DNA of 64,000 nucleotides from Paenibacillus ihbetae (lineage in GTDB: Bacteria > Bacillota > Bacilli > Paenibacillales > Paenibacillaceae), in the NCBI RefSeq assembly GCF_002741055.1, contig NZ_CP016809.1, forward strand, positions 6,116,501 to 6,180,500, read 5' to 3'. How positions within the stretch are numbered: the stretch's first letter is position 1; every line of letters starts with the position of its first letter. The position numbers and the translations under genes are program-made. The notes beneath the pieces were generated by a model that was given only the letters and a program-made list of their open reading frames with translations, had not been told where the DNA came from and searched no databases. Positions 7,094 to 15,373 of the stretch are shown here, in pieces.

Positions 7094-7885
7094 TTGAAAA
7101 TAAAGATGAGTCTATTAGAAAATGCATATGACTACTTGCATAACTCCCTATATTTTTACCATCTCGCTACTTATGAAGAATATCCAGATGACTATAAACG
7201 ATTTTGGAAATTTTCTATTGTGAATATAATACAATCTATGGAACTTATGTTTAAGGAAGTACTGAGAAGAGAAAATGAAATATTCATTTATGAGAATATT
7301 GATAAGCCAAAGAATACTGTTTCTGTTACTACAGCGATACATCGATTGAAGAATATTGTGAAAATTGATATAGATGAATCAGACGAGAGAATAATTAAAA
7401 GAGCTATTGAACTTAGAAATCTCATTACTCATTTTGAATTAGAACTTAATGTCAGGGAACTCTCAACTATATACACTATCGTCTTCGAGTTTCTGTATTC
7501 ATTTCACCACAGATTTTTAGGAGTAGAGCTCCATGAACATATTCACGAACAATATTGGGAGGAAGAGGGTTATCTGATTGAACAATTCAAAAGTGAGTTT
7601 GTTCCGTATAATGGCATCAGTGTTCATAGAAATCACCCAATAGTTGTAGCTGAGTCTCAATTATTTCCTTATTTTGAGGTTGAGGGAGTTAAATATAAAC
7701 GAATCAAATATGGAGAAGAATCTGGTGTTGATTATCTTAGTGAACTTTGTCCAGATTGTGCGGTAAAACAAGGGTATTTCCATGCATTTAATTGTGATGA
7801 TGAAAGCTGTCCTAAGTGTGGAGGACAGGCTATTTCTTGTTCGTGTCAATTGTATAAGAATTTTTTTGAAGATGATGTGTCTTAG
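7094..7885 (+). CDS. HEPN-domain protein with C-terminal zinc ribbon
   Basis: This 263-residue protein has an all-helical N-terminal half carrying RNLITH, the Rx4H signature of HEPN RNases, at Arg108-His113. The C-terminal part has Cys/His pairs suited to zinc: Cys219-Cys222, His230, Cys234, Cys239-Cys242, Cys249 and Cys251. HEPN proteins are common RNases in abortive-infection and toxin-antitoxin systems, and the zinc ribbon may bind RNA or a partner. The TTG start at 7094 has GGAG 10 bases upstream; an ATG at 7106 is the alternative. No obvious antitoxin overlaps it. It stands alone between the replication-like gene and the Septu pair. RNase activity is inferred, not shown. Confidence 0.68.
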   Translation: MKIKMSLLENAYDYLHNSLYFYHLATYEEYPDDYKRFWKFSIVNIIQSMELMFKEVLRRENEIFIYENIDKPKNTVSVTTAIHRLKNIVKIDIDESDERIIKRAIELRNLITHFELELNVRELSTIYTIVFEFLYSFHHRFLGVELHEHIHEQYWEEEGYLIEQFKSEFVPYNGISVHRNHPIVVAESQLFPYFEVEGVKYKRIKYGEESGVDYLSELCPDCAVKQGYFHAFNCDDESCPKCGGQAISCSCQLYKNFFEDDVS

Positions 7886-8003
7886 GAATACGAGGTCTTC
7901 ACCTCTGCCAATGCTGTTTGATTAATACGTTAACGATAGATAATTTAATTGAAAAAGGTAATGGACTATTGCTGTTTGCGTTAAACCCTTAACGGTGATC
8001 TTC

Positions 8004-8033
8004 GTATAAATAAAATCGTGATTTTATTTATAC
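8004..8033. promoter_or_regulatory. 30-bp palindrome upstream of the Septu operon
   Basis: Two perfect 14-bp arms, GTATAAATAAAATC and its complement, meet over a 2-bp centre, ~110 bp before ptuA. The symmetry suits a dimeric DNA-binding protein better than an RNA loop. Related CGTTAA/TTAACG symmetries lie at about 7928 and 7979. Confidence 0.5.
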
Positions 8034-8142
8034 CATCAAAAGCTTGTTACTGAAACAATGTGGCGAAATGCTGGAGTAAAAAGAAAAATCCAAGAAGAAC
8101 GAACAAGTAAATTTAGTAAAATACATTTAAAGGAGTTTCACA

Positions 8143-9648
8143 ATGAAATTTTATGTAACTAGCTTTACTCGACATTTTTCAATACCAAAAGAAGTTACGG
8201 AATATCCGTGTGTTGTTTTAATGAGTGACAATTGGAACGACTTCGGCTACGAAACTTATTTTCACTTTTACTACCTTGACCAGCCTGATCGACATGAGTT
8301 TATTGGGGCATATAAAATTTTGGACAAATTAAATCACCGTACCAGATATTCTATTCCAAAAACTTTCGATAAACTTGAAGATAATTTTTGTTCCTTGGGA
8401 CAAAATATTGAGTTCTATGAAAAATTGAGGAAAATTGGTTTTACAAAGACAGAACTAGATTGTCTTAATGATGTAGCATTGAATAATGAGAAATACCTTT
8501 CCTTTAAAGAAGAAGAGGGATTCAAAGAATCACTATTACGTTGGAGTGAAGCGAGTAAGGCATTAAAAGAAGCTCGACAGTATTTTGGGGGAGTAATTGA
8601 AGCAAAGAATTTAGATTTTGTCTTTACTTATAAGATTCCTAATGCAACTTCCCCGCACATTGTCAATTTGAATTTTAATAAATCTGATCTACCATATAGG
8701 ATTAACTGCTTTGTTGGAAAAAATGCTACTGGGAAAACAAAAATACTAACGCAGTTAGCTAGTCAATTAAGTGGAGCACAGAGAGATTATGATAGTTTCT
8801 CTCCTGAACGACCATCATTTAGTAAAGTGATAGCAATCTCATACAGTGCTTTTGATGAGTTATATAAGCCGTTTGAAAACGATGCGAACATTAAAGAAAA
8901 TGATTTTAATGATAGTGAGAAGACTAGAAAGGAAGAGACTGTCTTTTTTAGTTATATTTATTGTGGCTTAAGAACAAAAAAGGGTATTTTATCACTTGAA
9001 GATATAGAAGAAAATTTTTTTAAAGCTTATGATGAAGTTATAACTAAAGGCAGGGAAGAGCAATGGACCAAAATTATGAGTAATGTATTGGAAGACGAGA
9101 GTTTAGAATTAATTAAAACAATTAGAGAACAAGACAATAAGAAAAGTTTAAATTCATTGTTTAGCTCTGGTCAGAACATTCTAATTTCGACAATGACCGA
9201 AGTTATAGCAAATATTGAAATAGACTCGATACTTCTATTTGATGAACCTGAAATTCATCTTCATCCCAATGCAATTGCAAATTTTATGAGAATGTTTTAT
9301 GAAATTTTAGAAGAATTTGAATCCTACGCTGTTCTCTCAACACATTCTCCACTAATTATCCAGGAAATACCTTCAAAACATGTTTGCATATTTTCAAGGA
9401 TTTCTAACACTCCAATAGTTCAAAGTCTTTATAATGAATGTTTTGGGGAGAATATTAGTACTATTACTAATGATGTATTTGAAGTAAGAGAACATGAGAG
9501 CAATTATAAAACATGGTTTAAAAAAATGTCTTTAAATTATTCAAAAGATGAAATCATACGTTTGTTTGAGAATGATCTGAGTTTTAATGCTCTTACCTAT
9601 TTAAATTCTCTTTACTACAATAAGAATCAACAGGAGGAATACAATTGA
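8143..9648 (+). CDS. ptuA: Septu-type AAA/ABC ATPase PtuA
   Basis: The 501-residue protein has an ABC/SMC-like ATPase domain. Walker A is GKNATGKT (192-199), a signature-like SSGQN lies near 342-346, Walker B is ILLFDEPEIHLHP from 363, and STHSP with the switch His401 follows. Residues 1-150 form an N-terminal extension without a recognised motif. The following HNH gene overlaps it by four bases. This ATPase plus HNH arrangement is that of the Septu antiphage system (PtuA senses infection with ATP; PtuB cuts nucleic acid). AAAGGAG lies upstream of the ATG. A 30-bp palindrome at 8004-8033 may control the operon. Other ATPase-HNH pairs exist, so the Septu name is probable rather than certain. 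Confidence 0.78.
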   Translation: MKFYVTSFTRHFSIPKEVTEYPCVVLMSDNWNDFGYETYFHFYYLDQPDRHEFIGAYKILDKLNHRTRYSIPKTFDKLEDNFCSLGQNIEFYEKLRKIGFTKTELDCLNDVALNNEKYLSFKEEEGFKESLLRWSEASKALKEARQYFGGVIEAKNLDFVFTYKIPNATSPHIVNLNFNKSDLPYRINCFVGKNATGKTKILTQLASQLSGAQRDYDSFSPERPSFSKVIAISYSAFDELYKPFENDANIKENDFNDSEKTRKEETVFFSYIYCGLRTKKGILSLEDIEENFFKAYDEVITKGREEQWTKIMSNVLEDESLELIKTIREQDNKKSLNSLFSSGQNILISTMTEVIANIEIDSILLFDEPEIHLHPNAIANFMRMFYEILEEFESYAVLSTHSPLIIQEIPSKHVCIFSRISNTPIVQSLYNECFGENISTITNDVFEVREHESNYKTWFKKMSLNYSKDEIIRLFENDLSFNALTYLNSLYYNKNQQEEYN

Positions 9649-10505
9649 AGAATTTACTTCCTCCACAGTTAGATTCTTTTGAAGTGTATATGCAAATTAA
9701 AGATAACGCTAGGGACCCAGACAAAAAAAAGAGATTAATCGACCTGGAAAATAAAGTTTTTTCGAGATATGAAGTGTATCAAAGTAAGGTAAACAACCTT
9801 GAATCTATAAGTGAAAGCGACATAACCGATGAAGATGACATTAAAGCGCTAGAGAGTTGTTACACTCGTAATAAAGATGGTTATTTAGAAGGGGAAGTAG
9901 TTGCTACAATTATTGCCCTTCAATCTCCACAACATAAAAACTCTTGTCCATACTGCGGCATGGATAAGCCAAGAACAATCGATCACTATTTACCAAAAAG
10001 TATTTTTCCTGAATTTTCAATTTATCCCCCTAATCTAATTCCATGCTGCGGATACTGCAATAGCAAAAAGAGTAAAAAGTGGCTAAAAAATGGACAGCGA
10101 CTTTTTTTGAACTTTTACTATGATCAGATTGTTACAACGAAGTTTTTATATGCTTCACTGATTTTCAACCAAAATACTACAGAACCAAGAGTAGAGTTTG
10201 AATTGAGAAATAGTGCAAATATCAGTCAGAATCAATTCCGATTAATCTCAAGTCATTATGAGGAGCTTAATCTTTTAAATGAACTTTCAGAATATGTTGA
10301 AGAAGAATTGTCAAATATATATGATGAAATTTCCTATAATACCCATTTACCGGAGAATCAACACATTGAAAGTCTGAGAATGAAGAAAGACAGCTTTGTG
10401 AGAAAATACGGTGTGAATTACTGGAAGGCATCATTATATGATGCAATTATTGATTGTTCAGAATTTTTTGAAAGAATATACAAACATCAACCTATAAGTC
10501 AATAA
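9645..10505 (+). CDS. ptuB: Septu-type HNH endonuclease PtuB
   Basis: The 286-residue protein carries an HNH nuclease core at about residues 100-142. CPYC (Cys101, Cys104) and CGYC (135-138) would hold zinc; Asp113-His114 and Asn130 fit the HNH signature, with Asn139 after the last cysteine. It starts at a TTG overlapping the ptuA stop, with AGGAGG at 9632-9637, so the two are made together. In known Septu systems PtuB is the effector that degrades nucleic acid. The C-terminal half is helical and probably contacts the ATPase. A clear terminator follows at 10511. Confidence 0.8.
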   Translation: MKNLLPPQLDSFEVYMQIKDNARDPDKKKRLIDLENKVFSRYEVYQSKVNNLESISESDITDEDDIKALESCYTRNKDGYLEGEVVATIIALQSPQHKNSCPYCGMDKPRTIDHYLPKSIFPEFSIYPPNLIPCCGYCNSKKSKKWLKNGQRLFLNFYYDQIVTTKFLYASLIFNQNTTEPRVEFELRNSANISQNQFRLISSHYEELNLLNELSEYVEEELSNIYDEISYNTHLPENQHIESLRMKKDSFVRKYGVNYWKASLYDAIIDCSEFFERIYKHQPISQ

Positions 10506-10510
10506 GAGGT

Positions 10511-10546
10511 AAAAGAGTCACCACTTAATATAGGTGGCTCTTTTAT
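10511..10546 (+). terminator. Terminator of the Septu operon
   Basis: AAAAGAGTCACC / GGTGGCTCTTTT pairs with one G-T wobble and ends in TTTTAT. Confidence 0.9.
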
Positions 10547-10709
10547 ATTGCAAATAGATAGCTATTGAATCATAACTTGAATCATATAATGGAAGAGTGA
10601 TCGACATTATCTGATGGCCTCCAGCAAATACCAGAATAAATCATTCTAGCTGAAGACAATAAATAGAATTTGAAAACAGGAATTTGTTACAATGGGATAT
10701 GATTTGTTT

Positions 10710-10979
10710 TTATTTGTGGGGGGGATGGTAATCACTTTTATTAAAAGTTAAACCATTCTGAATAGGCTGTGCACAGCAGGTCAACCAGACACTAGTGAAA
10801 TCGTAACAGGCTTGATACTGGCTGCCTACAACATCGTATGCCGCCTTCATAGAAGGTGCTGTAGTATCAGTGATCTTCAAAGTAAAGAGTCTTGCATTCG
10901 ATGAATGTGGAAGCATCTTACCTGCTCCCCCACTCAATACGATGGTATCCAGTGAAAGGAACTCACGGACGATTAACAC
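10710..10979 (-). pseudogene. Possible fragment of a phage-like protein gene
   Basis: This 89-codon frame from a GTG has no ribosome binding site. It has higher GC than its surroundings and an ordinary protein-like composition (LPHSSNARLFTLKITDTT). It is probably a decayed C-terminal piece of a larger gene carried in with the element. I do not recognise the family. Apart from it, the 10547-11081 stretch contains nothing convincing. Confidence 0.3.
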
Positions 10980-11055
10980 AAAACCGGCAAGCTGTCAGAT
11001 GACTATCAGCTATATGAGGATCATTCCCTATAATTTAAGCAGGTATCGATCATCC

Positions 11056-11100
11056 AACCAAGTTTTTATAACTAATTATTATTATATAAACCTAGTTGGG
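11056..11100. repeat. Inverted repeat at the end of the GIY-YIG gene
   Basis: CCAACCAAGTTT and AAACCTAGTTGG arms, with further AT pairing, surround an AT-rich loop and overlap the last codons of the minus-strand gene. It may end its transcript, though no clear T-run follows on that strand. Confidence 0.4.
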
Positions 11101-11432
11101 GCTTTACTTTGTTTGTTGAATCTTGGTCTAAGATTTCGTATTAATTCCGTTTCATAAGTCTCGAGTAGAACACCCTCCATAAAGTTGTCTTTGTTCTCAA
11201 TATAAAAAACACCAACCTGATGAATGAAATATCCTTTTCTTTTTCCGTGAAAGTGTTCTTGAATCCTTCTCCTCAAGTTACGTGATTGTCCCACATACAT
11301 TAGTTCCTGTTTTTCATTGTATATTTTGTATACACCGCTTTTAGCAAGAATTTTTTGGAAGTCAGGTATACCTACTATTATCTCTTCATATGGAATTGTG
11401 AAGTTATTATCTATAAATTGTCTTCGACGCAT
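11082..11432 (-). CDS. Single-domain GIY-YIG endonuclease
   Basis: The 116-residue product is a complete GIY-YIG module. SGVYKIYNEKQELMYVGQS contains both the GxY and YVG strands (about residues 32-50). Conserved Arg residues follow in RNLRRRIQEH, and the metal-binding Glu lies in ETELIRNLRPRFN near residue 96. Such domains nick or cut DNA in homing endonucleases, repair enzymes and some restriction systems. A GAGGTGA ribosome binding site lies about 11 bases before the ATG. No DNA-recognition domain is fused, so a partner or structure-specific cutting is likely. It is oriented opposite to the Septu operon. Confidence 0.82.
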   Translation of the reverse strand: MRRRQFIDNNFTIPYEEIIVGIPDFQKILAKSGVYKIYNEKQELMYVGQSRNLRRRIQEHFHGKRKGYFIHQVGVFYIENKDNFMEGVLLETYETELIRNLRPRFNKQSKAPTRFI

Positions 11433-11558
11433 ATCTCACTATCTCACCTCGTATTAATAAATTCTTCTCCACCGGCTTGCGAAAAATCAATAGGCTTATC
11501 TAACGTACAAGTAAAATCGTGGGTCGTCGGTGAGGATAATATGAGCGCCCATTACAAG

Positions 11559-11894
11559 TTACTTAATTATTAGAAATTCACCATTGTGGCAATTAGGAAT
11601 GGCTGAGAAATTTCCGCAATCGTCAACAATTAAGGTTTCTTGCTCATATTTGTCCCAAAATAATCTATACCCTTTCCCAAGAGTAATTTGAGATTTAATT
11701 TTAAATGTTGGATCATCAATTGGTATCCAGTAATTAGCCTTAGAAATATCGTTTGTTATTTCACAAGAAGTGATAACAATATTACTTAATCTACGTATTG
11801 TTTCTTGATGTTTTATGAGAAAAGATTCAAAATCTTTATACATTTTTGGAGGCACCTCCGCTTTTAATAAACCTCGACTCTTTGACATCAACAT
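11559..11894 (-). CDS. Hypothetical protein, about 111 residues
   Basis: The frame encodes a soluble protein without a recognised motif. An upstream ATG at 11957 would add 21 residues, but it falls beside a likely -10 region (TATTAT/TATACA) and encodes a hydrophobic stretch, so the ATG at 11894 is preferred. Neither start has a strong ribosome binding site. It lies 126 bp upstream of the GIY-YIG gene on the same strand, so the two may be expressed together. Small unknown proteins beside nucleases are sometimes immunity or specificity factors, but nothing here shows that. Confidence 0.5.
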   Translation of the reverse strand: MLMSKSRGLLKAEVPPKMYKDFESFLIKHQETIRRLSNIVITSCEITNDISKANYWIPIDDPTFKIKSQITLGKGYRLFWDKYEQETLIVDDCGNFSAIPNCHNGEFLIIK

Positions 11895-12026
11895 AATTGG
11901 TACTCTAACACAAATACCATCAAAAAACAGGAATTGAAATATATAAAATATTATCATATACTAAAAATGTATAATATTAACAGGAATAAAATAAAATAAA
12001 ATTTGTTAGTTTTAAATGTTGAAAAA

Positions 12027-12055
12027 TTGATAATTTATACACTGAATACTATTCA
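12027..12055 (+). promoter_or_regulatory. Probable promoter of the 73-residue gene
   Basis: TTGATA and TATTCA are separated by 17 bp. Transcription would begin just before the hairpin at 12068. Confidence 0.4.
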
Positions 12056-12067
12056 AATTACTAGCAG

Positions 12068-12120
12068 AAGCACTGCTAATCGTGGGTAAATACAGCCCAT
12101 TATTAGCGGTGCTTATTTTA
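12068..12120 (+). terminator. Leader terminator/attenuator
   Basis: AAGCAC-GCTAAT pairs with ATTAGC-GTGCTT (one mismatch) and an inner GGG/CCC pair, followed by ATTTTAT, 21 bp before the next start. The layout matches the leader at 3573. Confidence 0.6.
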
Positions 12121-12140
12121 TGAAAGGGTAGGGAAATATA

Positions 12141-12362
12141 ATGAAAACAAATGGAAAAAAAGTGATATTTATTGACACAGAATTACAATTAATAAACTGT
12201 ATCTGTTCAAAAGTTACAGTAGAGATATACGTTGGAGACGAATTAGATTACATAGGAGAAATACTTTCTTATACAGATAATGCATTAGAGGTTAATGGAG
12301 GGAGGTATCTCATAGGAAATTGCGAAATCTGGGCATGTGGAAATTACCTGAAGGTTGAATAA
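12141..12362 (+). CDS. Small hypothetical protein, 73 residues
   Basis: It encodes a compact, probably all-beta protein (YVGDELDYIGEILSYTDNALEVNGGRYLIGNCEIW) with a pattern like a small SH3 or Sm-like barrel. Three cysteines are present without a zinc motif. AAAGGG lies about 13 bases before the ATG. The gene sits behind its own promoter and attenuator hairpin. No family is recognised; phage-derived or element-regulatory function is a guess. Confidence 0.55.
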   Translation: MKTNGKKVIFIDTELQLINCICSKVTVEIYVGDELDYIGEILSYTDNALEVNGGRYLIGNCEIWACGNYLKVE

Positions 12363-12401
12363 ATGAATGATGACAATCTCAGTCAATATGTGGGGAGTCA
12401 T

Positions 12402-12429
12402 TTGTATTAATTTGAAGTATAGGTATAAT
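12402..12429 (+). promoter_or_regulatory. Promoter without a downstream gene
   Basis: TTGTAT and a perfect TATAAT (12424-12429) are separated by 16 bp. No reading frame lies before the strong terminator at 12487. Confidence 0.5.
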
Positions 12430-12434
12430 GTTAT

Positions 12435-12541
12435 TTAAGGGACAAGTACACAGCCTGTTGGGTTGTTACTTCGTCACTAACAGAGGGAAGTAATCCATCA
12501 ACTTGTCAGGGTTGGGGTGGATTACTTCTTTTTTATGTTCA
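12435..12541 (+). ncRNA. Candidate small RNA of about 100 nt
   Basis: The promoter at 12402-12429 is followed by a ~105-nt segment with an internal CTGTT/AACAG stem. It ends in a strong terminator: GAAGTAATCCA / TGGATTACTTC, a perfect 11-bp stem at 12487-12533, then TTTTTT. No start codon with a ribosome binding site lies inside. The rest of the gap to 12870 shows no other convincing feature. Confidence 0.45.
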
Positions 12542-12870
12542 TATTTTTGTGAGTTCCTTATTAACTTTGATAAGTATAAGTAATGATGTGTATTTGATAT
12601 GGTATTATAGATCTAAGTTAGCGCCGGGGAAACCCTCATTACTTATTTCACTAATTACTTTTAGAAGTCACCCGATCCGAAACTTCAAATTCATCTGTAA
12701 TCTTCTTCGTCAGGGATGGTATGTTGGGACAACAAGCAATCCTTTTTTTGTTGAAGAAAGTAATTAACTCCATTTTTAAATAATTTAACAATTTATTGAA
12801 AAAAATGCTATATATAGAAACGACCAGCCGATATTTAGTAAAATTATTATCAATAGGTGGGAATAAAATA

Positions 12871-13932
12871 ATGGAGATTAAACGTTTTGAGGAAAGTTTT
12901 ATCAAAAAGGATTATTTAATCGGACCCACGAAAAAGTACTATATCGTCACGGTAAAGATTGATAAAAAGAAATATAAATTTATGATTATTAAAGATGGTA
13001 CGATTATATACGAAGGATATGAAGACGGTTTAAAACTTGCGAAATATTCCTCTTTGCTTAAGCTTTATAGCGTTGACCGATTAGCGTTAAACACAACAAA
13101 GTTAAGCATGATTCATTATAAAGAAGACAGGCCAAATGGTAATCCATGGGTGAAAGATTCTAATATAGAATTGCAACGCCATATCGATCAGTTCTTAGAG
13201 GGGAGTACCTCTATCACTACGATTCCAACGTTAGAGCCAAAAGATAGAAAAAGAGAATATCAGCTCTACAATAATGAATATAAAAGTAGAGTTGTATACG
13301 AGTATCTGTTCAACTCTTTGTCTCATAGAGAATTGGACGAAAGTATATTAGGATTAGATCCGAAAGAGAGTCGAGGCTACCAAGCGATGGGTATCCTACA
13401 TCATATTGGTCTTCGGGATAATCATAAGGGTATCTTTAAGGATGTGTCTCTTGAAGCTGCTATTTTAAACTTAAAAAAACAGGAAGCTGATTTCAGCAAA
13501 GTAGTTGAGTTTCTTGAAAAAATCCAAATACACATTATAGAAGAAGAGAGACTAGGTAATATAATAGCAGCAGACATTGAAGCTGAGTTATCGGAAGAAG
13601 ACTCTTATTATAAAGATGGTGCGGTTAAGGAATACCATGGTAAAAGGTACGAAAGAAATCCAGAGAATAGAAGAAGAGCTATAGAATCTCATGGATTAAA
13701 TTGTGTTGTCTGTGGTTTTAATTTCGAGGATTTTTACGGAGAATGGGGAAAAGATTTTATTGAAGTTCATCATCTAAATCCTCTTAATACAGTTCAAGCT
13801 GAAGTTATAATTGATCCAGAAAAAGACCTTGCACCCGTGTGTTCAAATTGTCATAGGATGCTCCATAGGAAGAAATACAACGTATTAAGCATCACAGAGC
13901 TTAGAGAAAAATTACAGAGAATGACTTGGTGA
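12871..13932 (+). CDS. McrA-like HNH endonuclease with unknown N-terminal domain
   Basis: The 353-residue protein (ATG at 12871, GGTGGG about 10 bases upstream) ends in an HNH domain. Cys278-Cys281 and Cys324-Cys327 form a zinc site, VHH (His300-His301) supplies the catalytic His, and Asn326, His328 and His332 complete the motif. This arrangement matches McrA-type enzymes, which cut DNA and are often modification-dependent. Residues 1-120 may be a small beta-rich recognition domain, and 130-250 are helical and acidic. The stop is 80 bp before a HEPN-protein gene in the same direction, so the pair probably forms one unit. The N-terminal domain is not recognised. Confidence 0.75.
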   Translation: MEIKRFEESFIKKDYLIGPTKKYYIVTVKIDKKKYKFMIIKDGTIIYEGYEDGLKLAKYSSLLKLYSVDRLALNTTKLSMIHYKEDRPNGNPWVKDSNIELQRHIDQFLEGSTSITTIPTLEPKDRKREYQLYNNEYKSRVVYEYLFNSLSHRELDESILGLDPKESRGYQAMGILHHIGLRDNHKGIFKDVSLEAAILNLKKQEADFSKVVEFLEKIQIHIIEEERLGNIIAADIEAELSEEDSYYKDGAVKEYHGKRYERNPENRRRAIESHGLNCVVCGFNFEDFYGEWGKDFIEVHHLNPLNTVQAEVIIDPEKDLAPVCSNCHRMLHRKKYNVLSITELREKLQRMTW

Positions 13933-14012
13933 GAATAGTTTTTGATTCCGTACGTTTGTTGGCTGATATTCCTTCTATTGATACTATATACTTCCGCACC
14001 GGAGGGAAAGTT

Positions 14013-15251
14013 ATGAGTATTTACGAGAAACTATTTGAATTATTTCCAGATGCACAAAGTATAGCTTTGGCTGGATTGTATGGAGAGAGTATATCGGAGT
14101 TTCAACTCAGTGATAACATTTTTATTATGAGTAAAAGGGAAGAGTTCGATAATTTATATCATCCAAGACTAGGACCATATGTAATAAAACCTGACTATTA
14201 TTTAGTGGGAATATCAAGTGACAAAAGATACTCTATGCCATTTAGAAAGTTAAATAAGGTAAGTGATGTACTATCGTCTATTTCCTTAGCGCATCAAGCA
14301 TTGTGTATATTCCATAATGCACCTTACAGTTTAGGTGAAGTGTACGGCTTTCTAAAAGGAAGTCATGGGAGTTATGGGTTATCTGACCCATCAATTTCTG
14401 GAAGAAATGTAGAGTTGGACTTGGATTTGTTCAGACTGGATACAATGCCGCATTCGTTTTTTAATCGCTACAAGAATGAGAAAAAGTTTGATGATGAGGT
14501 TAAGAAATTCTTTGAACAAATGGCAACTGAATATGTAGAAGGTAAAGAAAAAAAGTGGCTCCTAGCTGCAACTAAATATACCTCTGGAAGGTGTAAAGTC
14601 TTCGCAGAGGATGCCATACTGGACTTAGCTGTTTCTCTTGAAAGCTTGCTTTCCTTCGATAATGAACAAATAGGATATAAATTAAGACTTCATCTTGCAC
14701 TGCTTGTTGGTGAAACTTACAGTGAGCGGCTTCAAATTAGAGAAGATGTTAGAAAATTCTACAATTTCAGAAGTACCGTTGTACATGGTAGTAAACTTTT
14801 GCTAACAGAAGAGAAAATCGCTGTTGTAGAGAGAGTTGGAAAGTATATAAGCAAGGCTTTAATAAAAACGTGTGGTAAGAACATTAAAAAAGAGGTTATT
14901 CCAGAACTTGAATACATGATGTTATTGGGTACTCCAAGGTATTTAAGCGAGAGGGTAATGGTTAGAGTGTCAGAATTGGAAATAGTAGATTCAATATGCA
15001 AATTTCACGGTATAAATAATTACGTATCTTATGAAGCTTTTTTTGAGGAAAACGCTAATCCTGACGATGATAACGCTGATTTATTGATAAAGTTTAATTT
15101 TGGGAATGGTAAGTCGGAAACATATCCTGCATCATTCTATCTTTCAAGAGTCGTAGGGCTAATGCAAGTAAACCGTTTTACTCAATGGCTGACACGGGAA
15201 GAAGAGAAGGGGTATTGTTATTTAATTAGTTACAGCACCAAGCCAAATTAG
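14013..15251 (+). CDS. HEPN-domain (ApeA-like) protein
   Basis: The 412-residue product starts at an ATG with GGAGGG six bases upstream; an in-frame TTG at 13926 would overlap the HNH gene. A helical region around residues 195-290 carries RSTVVH, the HEPN Rx4H motif, at Arg253-His258, in the context KFYNFRSTVVHGSKL typical of ApeA-like HEPN domains. The N-terminal ~190 residues contain beta strands and may sense the trigger; the C-terminal ~100 are unassigned. HEPN proteins of this kind act as RNases in antiphage abortive systems. The gene follows the HNH nuclease, so DNA cutting and RNA cutting may be coupled. It is the last cargo gene before the right end. Confidence 0.7.
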   Translation: MSIYEKLFELFPDAQSIALAGLYGESISEFQLSDNIFIMSKREEFDNLYHPRLGPYVIKPDYYLVGISSDKRYSMPFRKLNKVSDVLSSISLAHQALCIFHNAPYSLGEVYGFLKGSHGSYGLSDPSISGRNVELDLDLFRLDTMPHSFFNRYKNEKKFDDEVKKFFEQMATEYVEGKEKKWLLAATKYTSGRCKVFAEDAILDLAVSLESLLSFDNEQIGYKLRLHLALLVGETYSERLQIREDVRKFYNFRSTVVHGSKLLLTEEKIAVVERVGKYISKALIKTCGKNIKKEVIPELEYMMLLGTPRYLSERVMVRVSELEIVDSICKFHGINNYVSYEAFFEENANPDDDNADLLIKFNFGNGKSETYPASFYLSRVVGLMQVNRFTQWLTREEEKGYCYLISYSTKPN

Positions 15252-15373
15252 CTCCTTCCATTATTGACAATTTTCATTTGGAATCTGGTATGCATAACAT
15301 GAGAGGGATTGAATAAAAAAGGATATACATATATTTTAAGATGGTAAAGTCACTTATAATTTGATATGATAAA

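Noticed and set aside
12435-12541. Retron-type RNA
   Set aside because: No reverse transcriptase gene is present in the element, so the candidate RNA cannot be called a retron.
12549-12905. Two overlapping small frames on opposite strands
   Set aside because: Neither has a ribosome binding site and the composition is not protein-like; the region is AT-rich spacer before the HNH gene.
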